64,000 nucleotides of DNA, from assembly GCA_014871385.1 (NCBI GenBank), contig CM026431.1:14355094-14419093 (forward strand), given 5' to 3'. This stretch comes from Ceratodon purpureus. Taxonomy: Eukaryota > Streptophyta > Bryopsida > Pseudoditrichales > Ditrichaceae. Below the pieces are notes generated by a model, which was given only the letters and a program-made list of their open reading frames with translations, had not been told where the DNA came from and searched no databases. This document shows, in pieces, positions 37,855-51,900 of the stretch; within the stretch, counting starts at the first letter, position 1; every line of letters starts with the position of its first letter. The translations under genes were made by a program, and so were the position numbers.

Positions 37855-40800
37855 GTGGAGCAGTTAAAAAGGACAGGGAAGGTGCTTTATAGGAAGCAGT
37901 TGACGTTGCGACACCACAGGCTTTTGGAATTGGCTAATGCCAATTTCTGCTCTACAATTTCCAAACAAAGACGTAGTTTAAGAGAAGTGAAGGTTATCTT
38001 GCAATCTTTTCTTTGACATGATAATTCTACCTCAACCTTTCAAAGAGTTTTTGTAGTATATTCTGATGCAGTTTTGATAAAGGTTCGCTAGGATTCTGTT
38101 GTAACAAAGTGCTACATCATCAAAGAGTTCGTATATTGTTATCATGTTTAATGTCATTTCAAGTTTTTGATTGATTTATATAGAAAACACCTTACATTGT
38201 ATATTTATGTGAGTGAAGCATCCACTCGCTAATTGTTAACTGTGAGTTCTGAATCGTCGTTGATAGTCGGGGTGATAGATTGGAAGAGGGTTGGTTTCTT
38301 TCAATTACCTCGACCAAGACTTCGCCACATCACAGAGTTCATCTCACTCAACCTTTTAGTGTTTGCAGCGTTTTGCAAGGCAGCTTGGAAAGGGGCAAAT
38401 ACCTCCTCTGTCTCCTTCCTGCCAACAAAGAGCCAGCGGTATCTTAGCGGATTTCAGAGTCAGTTCTCAATGTGGACATGGTCATGTCGATTGGAACAGC
38501 TCTGGATCTGGAGATATTGCCTCACGAAATCCTACTTCGGAGGCCAACCTCAGGAGCAGGGAGAATCAAGGCAGTTGTTTTGTTAATGATGCACACGTCG
38601 ACCAGTGGGTTGGTGTTGAGGTGATTTTATGTGGCAGGAAGAGCTCTATTGGTGAGGTTGGTTCGACAACATCCAATGTGTGTGACGAATTGAGAAGTGT
38701 TATAGTTGATCCAGAAAGAGAACAATTATGTGCCTCTTTCTCGAAGAATCTGAACCAGGCGTCGAATGTTGAGCCCGAGCTGAGAACGGTGATTTCGAAC
38801 AGGAGAGAGGAAGAAGAGGGTAGAGTATGGACCTCTGCCTCAAAGCATGGTGTTGTTCCATCTTGGCTGACTTGCAGAAGGAATATAACCCGTAAGCGTC
38901 GGATTAACGCTTCTGGTGGAATTTCCGATTGTCACATTACCGCTCTGATTGCTTCTCTACCAAAAACAGGGAACTACATTGGTACCACTCCATTTCCCAA
39001 AAAGAATCCTAGTTTCAAACTCTTATACTTTGTGCAGGTTAGAATTGATGTGAAAGTGCAAGTTCAATGATTAGGCTTCATCGAACCGATATTAGTTCCA
39101 ATCATGCTTGTCTTTCATGAGATCTAATCTTAGTCTTTTCTACAAACCACTAGCTGCTTACTGTCAAGATTAGCCAGTAGCTCTAACGAATTAAGTAATT
39201 TAGTACGTCGAATGCTTAGATTGACTTGTAAATTCTCAGAGTAAAGAGTAGTAGCAAGATGGGGTACGTCAATGACTTCTTCCTCTTTTTTTAATCGAAG
39301 TTGATACATGCAGGTGACAAGGCAACTTCAGCAAAAACTATTGCCTCAACTGAAGAAAATGGTCTTCAGCTGTGTGCGGATGCGGGAGCAGTCATCTCAC
39401 TGTATCAATCTTCAACAGCAGTCATCTCAGTGGATCGATCTTCAGAAGCGGTCATTCCAATGGAGCAGTCTTTCGCTTCTCAAGAATCAAATGTTAACTC
39501 AGGCCAAGGTTCCTCTCTTGACTTCGGTCAGGAGAAGCAAGCCAATAACTGTGTGCAAAGGGATGCAATTCAAGTATGCCCAACTACGCCTGAGAAGGCG
39601 CAGAAAAGGAGACGAAATTACCAGGACACTATACCAGATCTTGACGTCAGGGGCATAGATGGCTGGAAACAGTCCAATGATAGGGTACCCACAGGTACAC
39701 TGACTATTCCTTCTTGCATCTCAAGTTTTCCTATTCTGCTGGTTAGTCACAGTGCAATCGTGTGAAGTTATAGTTAACGGTCATAAATAACGTTGAATAG
39801 GAGGAGTCTGGGATGCTAGTGAACCATCGATAGAATATAATATGAATACTAGCAAACTTGTGATTCACCTGCATCCGCTCAAATCCCATTGACATGGTCT
39901 AAAATAATGCACACACTCGTGTTGAACCTCAAAATTCTCCACGAAAAATGTCGCAGGCACTTCGGATCTTTGCCCTTCCGCTGATGACAATGGTGGCAAA
40001 GACACCGGTGGTGGATTGGCCTTAATGACAGACTTTATTTTAAGCCCATATTCTGTGGAATTTGAGAGCAGCTGCAATTCAACAGGAATTGGCGAACTGG
40101 GTCTTAATGTTACTGGTGTTGAACTTCCCAGATCATTAGTCAACTCGATCCCAACACCAGCTATGCCTGACTCCTTGGATAATATCTCTCTTGTCTTCGT
40201 AAATGCTGTGCGAGAGGGTTCCCAGCTCTTCCAAACGCAGGTGCCTAGTACCACAGTCTTTGATATGGATTCTGAAAGAAGAAAAGAGGAACGTGTTACT
40301 TTCAAATTAAACAAAAATGTCGGATGCACTGCAATAGTTCCTAAAGTCAGGAAAAAGTACAAGCCCAGAGTTGCTAAAGACAAGCCCACACACAACAATT
40401 ATGGTAGCCGGTTGGGGAAGAGGACCGCTGGGAACACGATGGATCATGGTGCCTTCGAACATGAAAGGACTGAAGTCGTCCGCCGTCAGCTTAATGGAGG
40501 AGGTTGTTGGTTCTGAACGAATAAAGCATATAGATTATTCCCATTGACTTAAACATATAATTTGCTGCCAGCTTTGCTTTAGAGGCATGAGATTTTGTTG
40601 ACCGTATGTTCAATTAGATATTAAGTTGAAGCTTACCAGTCCTTCCTTAATGGTTCAGGTGTGCAGAGGGGTATGTCTGCAAGAAATAGCTGCACTTCAC
40701 ACGGTAATTTTTGCGGAAATGACCCAAATTACTCTGGAACAATTGGAGAAAGCAAGAGCTCATTCTACCAGGAAGATACTATGGAGCTGAGGATAGGAGA

Positions 40801-43800
40801 GCGGACATCTATACCTGTTAAATCAACTTCTCCTTGTGAACCTCCATCATCAATTGATTATGCTTATCTTACAAGGAACGTTTTTGACGAGGACTGGCCG
40901 AGGGCACATCCTCCTGAGCCTTCCAATTTGGAACACGACAGAATTGAGCCTCACTCTGTATTGTGCACTTCGTGTGGATTGGAGCGGAGAATCATGAGTG
41001 ATAGGCCTGAAATAGGACAGGCCAAACAGATCAACAACCTGTTCCCATCAAGTGAGGACCCGGTGATTTCAAATTCGGTTATTGGAAGGCAAGAACATTT
41101 TGAAGCACTATCTGTTGCACTCGCAAACAGGGTCCTCGCACTTCTAGGCTTGCCCTCAACTGGGCAATCTCGTTCAATAGCTGGAGAAGTTCAAGAATCA
41201 CATTCTATCCGTGCTTCTGATTTCGTGCGTTGCTATACAGAGGCTGCTTTAAGGAAATATACAAATGAGGGCGACTTTTCATTGTTTGGCGAAGAATGGA
41301 GCGCTTCACACTCTGCCCTAGAATCAACTGCCTTAAACACTTTATCTGCAGAAACGACTGCTCTGGATGCTTTGCTTCCAGAGAGGACTGCTCTGGATGC
41401 TTCTAATGAGGAAGTAATCGATTTTGATTTGTTCTACAAGGAACATCTATCTGCTGGATTAGAAGATACTCTCATGTTGACTCTGAATGCTGAGTTGAAT
41501 CAATATGATCCTGCTATTTCTGACCCGCGTGTCAGAGGAAGTCATTTTACAGAGGATCAGTGTGGCGTACAGGATTTACTGTGTAAAACGAATTCTCGGA
41601 TTGAAGAACCAGGTCTTGGAGCCTGTAAGCAATCAAACTTGTGCCCAAGTCCTGTCTGGAGGCCACGCATGACTCAATTGGGGTTCCCAGAATCTGCAGA
41701 GGATAGAACGATGAGTTCTTTTTATGCTTCAACATCTGCTGGAGTTACCAACATCATGTTGAGTCGATTGAACGAAATGATTGAACAAAATATTGAACAA
41801 AATGGTCAACAAGGGGATACATGGAAAGAGCTACCTATGAGTGTGAAATCTGATCGCGGTCAAACAGCAGTACCCTCTACATGCTCAGAACAACGAATTC
41901 CAAAAAGTTTGAAGGATCTGGGGCTATTGGAGGATCATTCTCATGGAAAGAAAGACCTTGTGCTAGCAGGAGACATGGTTCTCTGCCATCGTAGTTCCCA
42001 GTTTCAGAATTCAGATCCGGATTCTAATTTCACGACAGACAGTAGTGTTGTGGCTGCAGAGTTCAGTAGTGATCGAGAAAACAGCAGTGACTACATCTTC
42101 TCTCCTGACAAGTCAACCCTGAACCAAGTATGTCCCCGTAACAAGATATGTCCAGCGAAGACTCCTTTCCGCCAAATGACTTATGCTCAGCTCGTGGCAT
42201 ACATTAAGATTATATTGACAAACTCGTCGGAGATGTCGCCATTGCAACTGTTACGCCACGTTCAAGACCATCTGCAAGGAGATGAGAAAATTGAGTTTGA
42301 GAAACTATGGCCGATGATACTGCATCCGGTTAATAGTGAACAATTGGCAAAATTAGCAGACCTAGCAGAAATAGACTTGCCCCCGTGCATGGAAACAATC
42401 CAGGATCAGCAGGTGGAAGGACAGGACGATGGAGGTGATAAGAACAATCACTTGGCCCCTTCCATTGAAGTGCTTCAGGACGAGCGGAAAAGAGGACGTG
42501 GTGCTGGAGCTAACGATGGCAATCGCTTACCTCCCTGCATAGAAGCGTTCCAATGTCAGCAGATCGAGAGATGGGACGAGGGAGCGACGAAGGACAATCA
42601 TTTGCCGCCCTCTTTGGAAATGATTCAGGAAGAGAGAGTAAAAAGACGTGATGACGGCACTAATGAGGGCAATTACTTGCCTCCCCATGTAGAAGTGCTT
42701 GATTGTCAGCAGGGAGAAAATGTGTTTCATTGGCACGACGGAGGTAGATACGACATTCATTTCTCCTCTTGCAAGGAAATTATCCAGTATCGACAGGTAG
42801 AAAGAGGGGGTGACGAAGGTAGAAGGGATTATCACTTGGCTTCTTGTATGGAGATTATTCCGTATCAGCGGACAAAACAGCGGATCGAAAGACGGAAGGA
42901 CAAAGCTAAGGACTTTTCTGCTTTAGTGCCTTATGTGGGTAACGTAGGTAATGCAATAGTAGTTTTTGATGGTCCCGTCTTTCCACTACGGAAAAGGAAA
43001 CCCAGGCCTAAGGTGTACCTTGACACTGAGACAATAAGAGTTTGGAAACTGCTGATGGGGAAATCTGAGACCACGGAAAGTGATCCTGATATGGACAATG
43101 AGTTGAAGTGGAAACAAGAAAGGATCCTTATGCAAGAGCAAGCTGAGAGTTTTATTCGACGTATGCACTCGATTCAAGGTAAGCGGCAAGTGGTTCTCTA
43201 ACTTTGTAGGAAGATCGAGCCACAGGGATGACCCTCAATGAGCGGTAGAACTCGAGAGGCATTTCCCTTGGACACAAGTGCCCTGTTTGGTATAGTATCT
43301 AAGTTGTTTCTCTTATTGCAAGAGTGTTTAGTGATCAGGTGTGAAGTGGGATGATGATACAGGAGATCGAAGTTTTTCTCGTTGGAAAGGCTCTGTAGTG
43401 GATTCGGTCGTGGGAGTGTTTTTGACGCAGAATGTGAGCGATGTACTATCCAGGTATCTCCCTGTCATAGCCTGTCTTTTTGAGACATTTTGATGACTTC
43501 AATGACTACGAAACAGAAAGGAAGAATTAACTTGGTGCGAATTCTACTCTGTCAATATTCATATGAAATTATTGACTTGACATTTACTCGTCCAATGTTC
43601 CTTGCAGCTCAGCATTTATGTACCTGCGAGCACGCTTTCCTAGTCGAAAATTTCTAAGGCCGGTACAGAGCAAGTCTCCAGGAGAGAATATTGGAGAGAT
43701 ATTGCAGGATGATGTCCAATTCGACACCGCGCCCATTCAAACGCTAGAAGAGGCTCAAATCTCAAGCTCCCGTGAAGTTTCATTCAGCTGTGCATCAACA

Positions 43801-46800
43801 ATTTTTGCAGACGAACGTCGACAGGAGAATCCTAATTCACTGGAAAGCTGTCATGAGATGCGGGACACACCTAATCGAGAAACTAGTGAATTTGAGACCT
43901 CACTCTCTCTGGGGAGCGAGAGTCATGCGTCATTAACCTCAGAATGTCACCAAGAAGGGATTGTGTTGAACTCGCAGCCTAAGCAGCCTCCAACAACCGA
44001 CACCTCCGTGAATGTGTCTGCAACAGCCTCAGAGTTGAATGTTACAAGTACCAAATGTGATGTGATTACCAATGCATCTGGTTTGGGGATCATGCGAGAG
44101 GACACCCTATTCATTTCGGGGAATGAGAGTCAAGGGTCTTTAATCTCATCCCTTGAACAAGGACAAACCATGACGCGCTCCAACCAATTCAGTGGAAACA
44201 ACCTTGAGTCAAGCGCTTGTTGCATTCCAAATGCAGAATACATCTTGACAGAAGAAGTCATGATGTCAGGTCTAGAATCTCAATTAGAATTGTTATTATT
44301 GCAACACGAGACGGACGGCGGAAATGGTGCAGTTACTAATAACAATTTGACCGAGGAGCTCCAAAAAGAAGATAAACTGGTAGCTGTGAATGTGGTGCTC
44401 ACTGGTCCAGAACGGGCTAGAATGGAGGCAGAGCAAGTACGTGCACGAAAGTCGTTGAAGTGGGAACTTTTGGCAGAAAAGTACAACTCAAGGTGCCAAC
44501 AAGCGGCTAAGGATTCGGCACCGCCTCGCTCTGAAATGACAGAAGATGGGGTTGATTGGGAGGCTGTACGTTGTGCAGACCTTGAAGAAATTGCAGACGC
44601 AATAAAAGAGCGAGGCATGAATTGGAAACTCGCAGGCAGGATCAAGGTATTAACCGACCGCTTAGCGAAAGTATCCATCCTGTTTACTATGTTTACTATA
44701 TTTTCAGTAGCGTCTCACATTCATAAGGCTTGTCTGAGCACGGAAGATATGATACACGTCTTTAATTGAGCAGGGCTTCTTAGAAAGACTCCGTCTAGAG
44801 CAAGGAGGAATTGACTTGGAATGGCTACGATCTATTCCAAACGACGATGCTAAGTGAGACTTTTTTGCTAAGTATGCTGTTAGAATATGCGTAACATCGT
44901 GTCTTTCAATATTATGCATTGACATTATCTATATGTTACATGCTCCATGATACAAAATGGAGACAACAGTTGCCTTCTCTGTCTAATATTCAGAACTAGT
45001 AAATTTAACGTGTTCTTGGTTGGCAGGGAATTTCTTTCTAGTATTCATGGCCTTGGCTTGAAGAGTGTAGAATGCATACGCCTCCTTGCACTCCACCAGA
45101 ATGCTTTTCCGGTGAGTGTTCAACTGATCTTGTTCAGTCGATTGATCTCCTGCAGTAGCAAACTGCTTGTTTTGCAAAGAATGTTACAAAATGCAAATGG
45201 ACTGTATTGCTTATTCAGTAAATCCCATTCAGGGTATTCAGGTTGTTTCGCTTGTCATGAACTTCATAAAATCTCTCATAGTGTGAATTTATCTATCAAA
45301 TGCGGAGCAGGTGGATACAAACGTGGGACGTATTTGTGTGAGGCTCGGTTGGGTTCCGTTAGAACCACTTCCGGAGGAACTACAGCTACATGTGCTGGAA
45401 TTGTGAGTCATAGTTTAATTAAAATTTGCTTCTAATTCGGGGAATGAGACTGAGATTTATTAGAATTTGAGTTCTTCAAGAATCAATATCTCCGTAAATC
45501 ATTACTCGAACGTCGCTTGCCTTTAGGCATTTTCTGCAGTTTTCTTTTATTTAGACCTAACCTCTTCATTTGTTCTTGCAAATGTTGTAGGTATCCTGTC
45601 CAAGCAACAATTCAGAAGTATCTCTGGCCCCGGTTGTGCACCCTTGACCAGCAGACTTTGTGAGTAAGAAATCGTTGCTTACTTCTCTGTTAATACCTGA
45701 CGTGAAAGAATCGAGTTATAAAAAATTTGTGTATCTGTTCTCCTAGACAATTGCACTTTAATATGTGCCTATGATTGAGAAATGGAGCAAGATTCTTTCT
45801 ATTTTCATAGCGTTCTTTTTATTCTTCTTGGACACAAACCTAAACATCGATTCTAAGTTGATTTCACTGATGCAGATATGAGCTACACTATCAGCTGATT
45901 ACTTTTGGGAAGGTAAGCCTTATCCGTTTATGAATACCAAACAAACTATAAATTGCTCTTGATGCTATGTGACCCTCACTTGCTTATTTATGGTCGCTTC
46001 ACAGTTGAAAAGATGGTGAGATTTTAGTTTTTCTCTGACTTTTAAACTGTGTATCAATGTGTTTTGACGGGCAGGGTATTCTGTTCTGTAGGTATTTTGC
46101 ACCAAAAGTAAGCCCAATTGCAATGCATGCCCCATGCGATCGGACTGCAAGCACTTTGCCAGCGCCCTTTCTAGGTCCTTGTTAATCGATGTCACCTTTT
46201 TTCCCTTACCCTTTCAAAATTTGCTTACTTGGTTCTGTCTAAACAGATTGGTGGCTACTTAAGGGATTATAACGATCAATTACTCTAGGAGAAGATTTCT
46301 GACTTTTGAGTTGATCTGGTGACATGGTGGCAGTGCTAAGCTAGCTCTTCCAGCGCCAGATAGAACATCTGGTAGCGAAGCTCTACTCGCACTTCCGTCT
46401 GGAAGTTGTAGTGATACAGAAGTAGGGGAAGCCCCTCCACAGCTGGCAAAGACTGTACAACCAAGTATGTGCATGTCTCAGTATTGTCAACCCATTGTCG
46501 AGGAGCCAATGACCCCCGAATCAGAAGCAGATATGTCGGATTGTGATATAGAGGATTATCCATTTTCTGTTGAAGAAATATCGCATGATTCAACGATGGA
46601 ATTATATCGACAAGAGAGTCAAGGACGACAAGAAATGCATAAATGTGCTAGTTGTAACCGCTGTTGCCAACCCAACCTTCCCACTACTTTGCCAGAATCG
46701 GAAATTGCCCAAGAGATGGATATAGGAGATTCAGAAACACTTGCAGAGGAGGAAGCTCAACCTAAGAGGGTCAGCTCATCATTAGATTCTACAGATATGG

Positions 46801-48983
46801 TGGTCAATTGTGAGAGGGAGGGAGGGAATGTTAATTTGTTGACAAGAGACACCGTCTTGTTTAGAGATCCACCCTCGCGGGAGGTTGTTATGTTAGCTCC
46901 TGAAGCTGCTTCAATACCTGTTCCGAAGCTCAAGAATATTGAACGCCTTCGAACAGTACACTACGTGTAAGAACTACTTTTGTTTGCACCCACAGCTTGA
47001 ATCTTTCAGCCATCTAGAAGGAGAGTTTTGGATACTGCAATAATAGACATGGGCAGCTGTAAATTAACAAATATGGCTACTTGATTAACAAAACATACTT
47101 AGCGCATCTAACTGCTATTGAAAGCTCGGTCACCATGACTTTTTGTTAGCTTCTTAATAACCAAAATGATCCTGGTAAATTGGAGCACTGCAAATCTATA
47201 GCTGTCAATCAGGACTGTAAGGCTTTCTGAGGCAGAAATTAACAGTGTCCGTCTTAATGATCTGCAGATATGAACTTCCCGATAATCATCCTCTTCTCGA
47301 TGGGGTCAGTAAACGTAACCATTTTTCCTATCCTTCTCAACTTGCACATTTAACGTCGGCACTAAGTTATCTTAGTCCTTCACATCATAGGAGTTCATTT
47401 CGTGGGAGTTGTACTGCGATTGTAAAGGTGCGTAGCACAGTGTGCTCTAGGTACAGTTCCTTATCAAGATTTGAGTTTGTTTGCACTGATAAGGGCATTG
47501 GATGCAGATGGATATCAGAGAAGCTGACGATCCATGTTTTTATCTACTCGCTATTTGGAGTCCAGGTATGAATTCCTTGAACTAGTTCTTCATCTGGTGT
47601 TTCCTTCCACTTATTCACCACTCTCTGTTTGCATGTGTACTGCAAAGTGCAAAGCGTGATTTTGAATTTTGGAAAAACCTGTCAGCAAGTGTAATAAGCA
47701 ATTTTGTTCACAGCTGTGTAAGGTAGATAATCCGTCGTAGTGAACCCAACTTGAGTCTTCATGATTGAAGGTGAGGTGCCTGAGTCCATACCAAACATAA
47801 ATGACGACAATGAGGAGGCCAGCTTCGCATCTTGCAACTTTTCTAGTGACGAAGAAAGCATTAATGGCACTCTCCTGGTGTGTATGAATCAATGCTCAAA
47901 GAATCTGGTTTACGCAATAGATTTGTAGGATCATTTGTAATAATCACTTGTGGTGGATATCAAGATCTGTTCATGAACGTCCAATGTCTTATAATCTGTA
48001 TATCTCTCGTTTTCTTCTAATACATATCTGAACATGCATAATTCTGATTCTTCAACCATGAGAATGTCAGAAATCTAGTTGTACGTAAGCCGGTTGCCGT
48101 CTTTTGTGTATTACAGGTGCCTTGCAGAACCGCCATGCAGGGCAGTTTCCCTCTTAATGGGACTTACTTTCAAGTCAATGAGGTATTGTTTTAGTCCAAT
48201 TGTCGTGTTCTCACGTCCGAAGCCTTTCCTCTTTCTTCCTCTCTATCATTTGTTAGCATTTGATAAATAGTCGTCGTGAAGCTTCACTTCCTGAAAATCA
48301 TATCTTCCCAGGAGAAAAACTCAGTACTGCTCTGAATATGGTAAAATAGAAAGCTGAAATCATTCTATTTTTTTGAAATTCCAAAACCTTGCAGGTCTTT
48401 GCAGACCACCAAAGCAGTTTACAGCCTGTACAGGTTCCACGGGTAATGCTGTGGAATCTGCGTCGCCGATATGTGTATTTCGGCACATCTGTAACGAGCA
48501 TATTAAGAGGTGCTCTTAGCTTACTTTGCAATTTTCCTACTTGATCTATGTCCTAATTTTCTTTGTACCAGCACTACTGCACTTAACTCCACCACCTTAG
48601 CGTTCTGTGAAAAACGGTCTTTGAAGTTTCTAGTTTCTTCCTGTTGGTTTCCTCTGGATAGGTATGACTGCTGAAGAGATTAAAGCATGCTTCCGGCGAG
48701 GTTTGTCAAATGAACTTTTTTCATCCTCTCATTAGATATTTAGAAGAGAATTAAATAGACTAACAAAAATCATTTCATAAATAAGTAACCCACTTTGGCT
48801 CAGGACATCTGATGTATCAACTCTTAAACCTTCTTTTATATTGAATTTGTGATGACAGGATATGTATGTGTGAGAGGATTCGACCGTATGACACGAGCAC
48901 CCAAACCATTGGTGGGCAGATTGCACTTTCAGACCACCAAAGCTATCAGTAGAAGTGCACCCATCAAAAACATTAAAACCTGA
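37855..48983 (+). CDS. DME: DEMETER/ROS1-like 5-methylcytosine DNA glycosylase (5' end unresolved)
   Basis: Twenty-one exons join in frame: 37855-37992, 38369-38981, 39314-39694, 39957-40502, 40659-43178, 43363-43453, 43608-44646, 44774-44853, 45027-45111, 45311-45402, 45591-45659, 45876-45912, 46092-46174, 46334-46966, 47268-47304, 47508-47565, 47771-47877, 48117-48182, 48395-48509, 48662-48700, 48859-48983. They encode 2317 residues to the stop. The N-terminal half is low-complexity with a basic KVRKKYKPRVAK patch. Conserved domain A (TIRVWKLLMGK, DRSFSRWKGSVVDS) is followed by a ~300-residue insert, then the HhH glycosylase core. Catalytic Lys is at 45061-45063 (GLGLKSVEC) and Asp at 45314-45316 (VDTNVG). 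The 4Fe-4S cluster is C-X6-C-X2-C-X5-C at 46098-46148. The end has LPLNGTYFQVNE-type sequence and an RRM-like domain (GYVCVRGFDRMTRAPKPL). It excises 5-methylcytosine in the nucleus, causing active demethylation. The ATG lies upstream and was not identified. Confidence 0.95.
42377..42905 (+). repeat. Seven tandem 25-residue repeats inside the DEMETER-like protein
   Basis: Within the large exon, seven units of about 75 bp encode variants of LPPCxExIQxQQVERxDDG followed by a charged stretch ending N-H or similar. Starts include 42377 and 42836; unit 5 is about 28 residues, the others about 25. The frame is kept throughout, so the array is translated. It ends about 90 bp before conserved domain A. 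I do not recall such an array in other plant DEMETER proteins. Confidence 0.85.
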
Positions 48984-51900
48984 AGAGTAGGTTTTTTAAT
49001 CATGTAGTGGTACATTGAGGCTATAACATTGGATCCAGTTTTGTTTGTATAGCAAATCCTGAGTTCACAGGGAGGAGAAATTGAGGTCAAGAGTATCGTC
49101 AGTCCCCATCATGTGCCGCTGGTGACTACTTTGCAGGAATAACTTAGTTCTTACAAAGTCAGCAATTACCAATTTAAAGAATAATCCACCTGCTCAAGTG
49201 CTTAATTGGGAATGAGAGACTATACGATGTTTCACATGGAAACCGCTCACTTTATGAGAAGGGTTTTCTTTAAAGTTTTCAAGTTTTCTTTGAAGTTCTC
49301 AAATTTTCATCCTAAAATACCAAAGAAGCCGGAATTTGTTTGAATTACTCAAAAAAATTTAATACTTGAAGTGATCTTGCTTTCAAATTTGCTTTACATG
49401 ATTTAGTTTTGAACTTTGTGATTTTGTGGTCCCCTCTATATGTATCACTGTAAGTCTAGATGGGATTGAATACATGCATCCATTGTTAATAGAATAAGAT
49501 GAGGAATGAGTCCATAGTTCCCAATTATGTTCTTAGGAGTCTTAGGTTTCAAACATTTTGATAACTTGAACATAGGACCAAAAATCATAGACAACGTTAC
49601 ATTTGCATTTGTAGTGCCACATAAACTATACTTTTTCAACTCTAATATTCTACAAATTTTGCCATCTTAGCATCATAAGAAACAACCTTGGAGCATTGGA
49701 ACAGATATTGAATGCAAATTCTTCGTCTAGAATCCACCGCACCACTCATATGCCGTCCAAGTTGATTTTTACGCTCTGGGAGAGAGCACAATAAAGTGGA
49801 CCACAAAGTGCAACATGTGATCACTAGGAAGTGAATATGAAGTGTGCTGTTTTTCAAAGCTCAAAGCTAATTTTGAGCATTTTGGTGTAGTTTTTGAGCA
49901 TTTTAGTCACTTTCTTGGTTGTCGTAAGGTATCTCCCACTCGTCTATGTTAAAAGAACATCTTCAATTGAACCTTAATTTGACCACTAGTTCTAAATCAT
50001 GAGAATGGACTTTTCCAAAGTCATAATTTCTTCATTTGGTGCCCTCTATTGTCTTTAGAGGATGTTTTTTTCAATTTATAAAACAATGTTCGGTGAAAAA
50101 AAACTCACAAAAAGTACCGCAGAAGTGACCATCTTAAAAAACATCCTTGCAATACTTTTGGAACCCTAAACCAATTAACAAATTAATAAATTGAATATTT
50201 TAGAGACTAGCTGTCATTCTACTCATGTTAGATTTATAGATTTTTGGTACAATTTCAATATTCATGGCAAATTCCTCTTCTAGACCAGGGTTGTCAACTT
50301 TCCACATCCAATCAAACATTTAATGGTCATTGTCGTCATGATTTTGTCCTGGAGAGGTTGGTTCAATCTTAATGGAGATTGCGGATTCTTTATCCAAAAT
50401 CAGTTGTTTACCATCAATGATGCAACTTATAGTTTCACTCTTATGGTACAAATGTAAGGCCTTTTTATATATATATTACAATATAAGTGTATATATATTG
50501 GCTTCATTATACTATCTAGGTTGCAAATTCTTTATGTAGACTGATACTCTCATTGACCTTGAAGATGTGGTTAGAAACTTATTTGTCGATGTATCAATGT
50601 CATACTAGTAAGTTCTAATCCAATTTCAATGCAACATTTATCAATAGTAGATGCACGCATTAAGAAAAAAAAGTAGGGTCCCAAAGAGGCCCTGTAAGAC
50701 ATTTTGTGTCAAGTGAACCGGCTGCCCCATTACCTTCTCCATAAAATTCCATTGGTATTTGTTGTTGCTCGCTTATAGAGCCACAAGCTACAGAGCTCGC
50801 AGTGCTGGTAGTATTGGTAGGGCTAGCAGCGTCGATTGGCTGAACCCCTTTGGAAGTGCACTGCTATTAGCCAGATGACACCATTGGAGTTAGCATCAAA
50901 AGTGCACGGTTTGGATCAAAATTTCCACCACGTGAAAAACTCAAAGGCCCCTTTGAAACTACGATCTCTCCTAACGTTAACTCTTTTGTACAGTATAGTA
51001 CAATGTAGAAGATGCTACTATGAATCAATATAAACAAGCCTAAGTATCTTCCATCTTCTGTAAGAGACTTGGCAAAAAGTCACCATGCAAGTACACAATC
51101 ATCTTATCAATTACTCTTCGGAGAATGGAGGAAAACATGGTAGTAAAGGGCTAAAATATGGTACAAATTGGCCCTAAAAGAATGATGGCAATGACATAAA
51201 CTAGGTGAAGGTTTACGAGTTTTGTAACTCAAAATATTCGTAACAGTGGTTTTAATTACCAACATATTACAAAATGTGATTATTTTTAGTCTACATTCAC
51301 ATCAAATTGTAGAAGTTACTAATTTACTACTTGGTGTTTGAATGATTAAGTGATGCATTTAGAAACATTGGATTTTGGGCATCAACAAAAATTCCTTCCA
51401 AAATTTGGAAGTGTTATTTCAGATTCCATAGTGTTGGATAATATCATAGTCTTGATGAAACCTTGGTTGTCAATATTATGTACAAGATTGAAGAATTTTA
51501 CATTTTTATCTCGAAAGAGACATGCCTAATCTCAATATCATAGTGAGATATTCTATACTTGTCAAAGACTTCCCTCTTAGATTGTAGAATTGGGCCTAAA
51601 CTTTTTTTAAGAAAATACAATACAAGAACAATGGCTTTGGACCATTTCCAAGTCACAATGGACCATATTGGATGTAAATAGCTATGTGATGTTGAAATTC
51701 CAACGATGTCCATTATCTCACAAGTATTTTTGTAGATGATATGGATCAAACTCAAATTCATGATCTCTACCAAGTTTTCAAACTAGACATTTTGAGAAAG
51801 ATTTTAAATGTTGAAATACACTTTGGTCAATCTTGAAAAGTGCATGCAATGTACAAATGTAAGAATGTGTAATGCACTAACCACCTCAAATATTTAGGGT

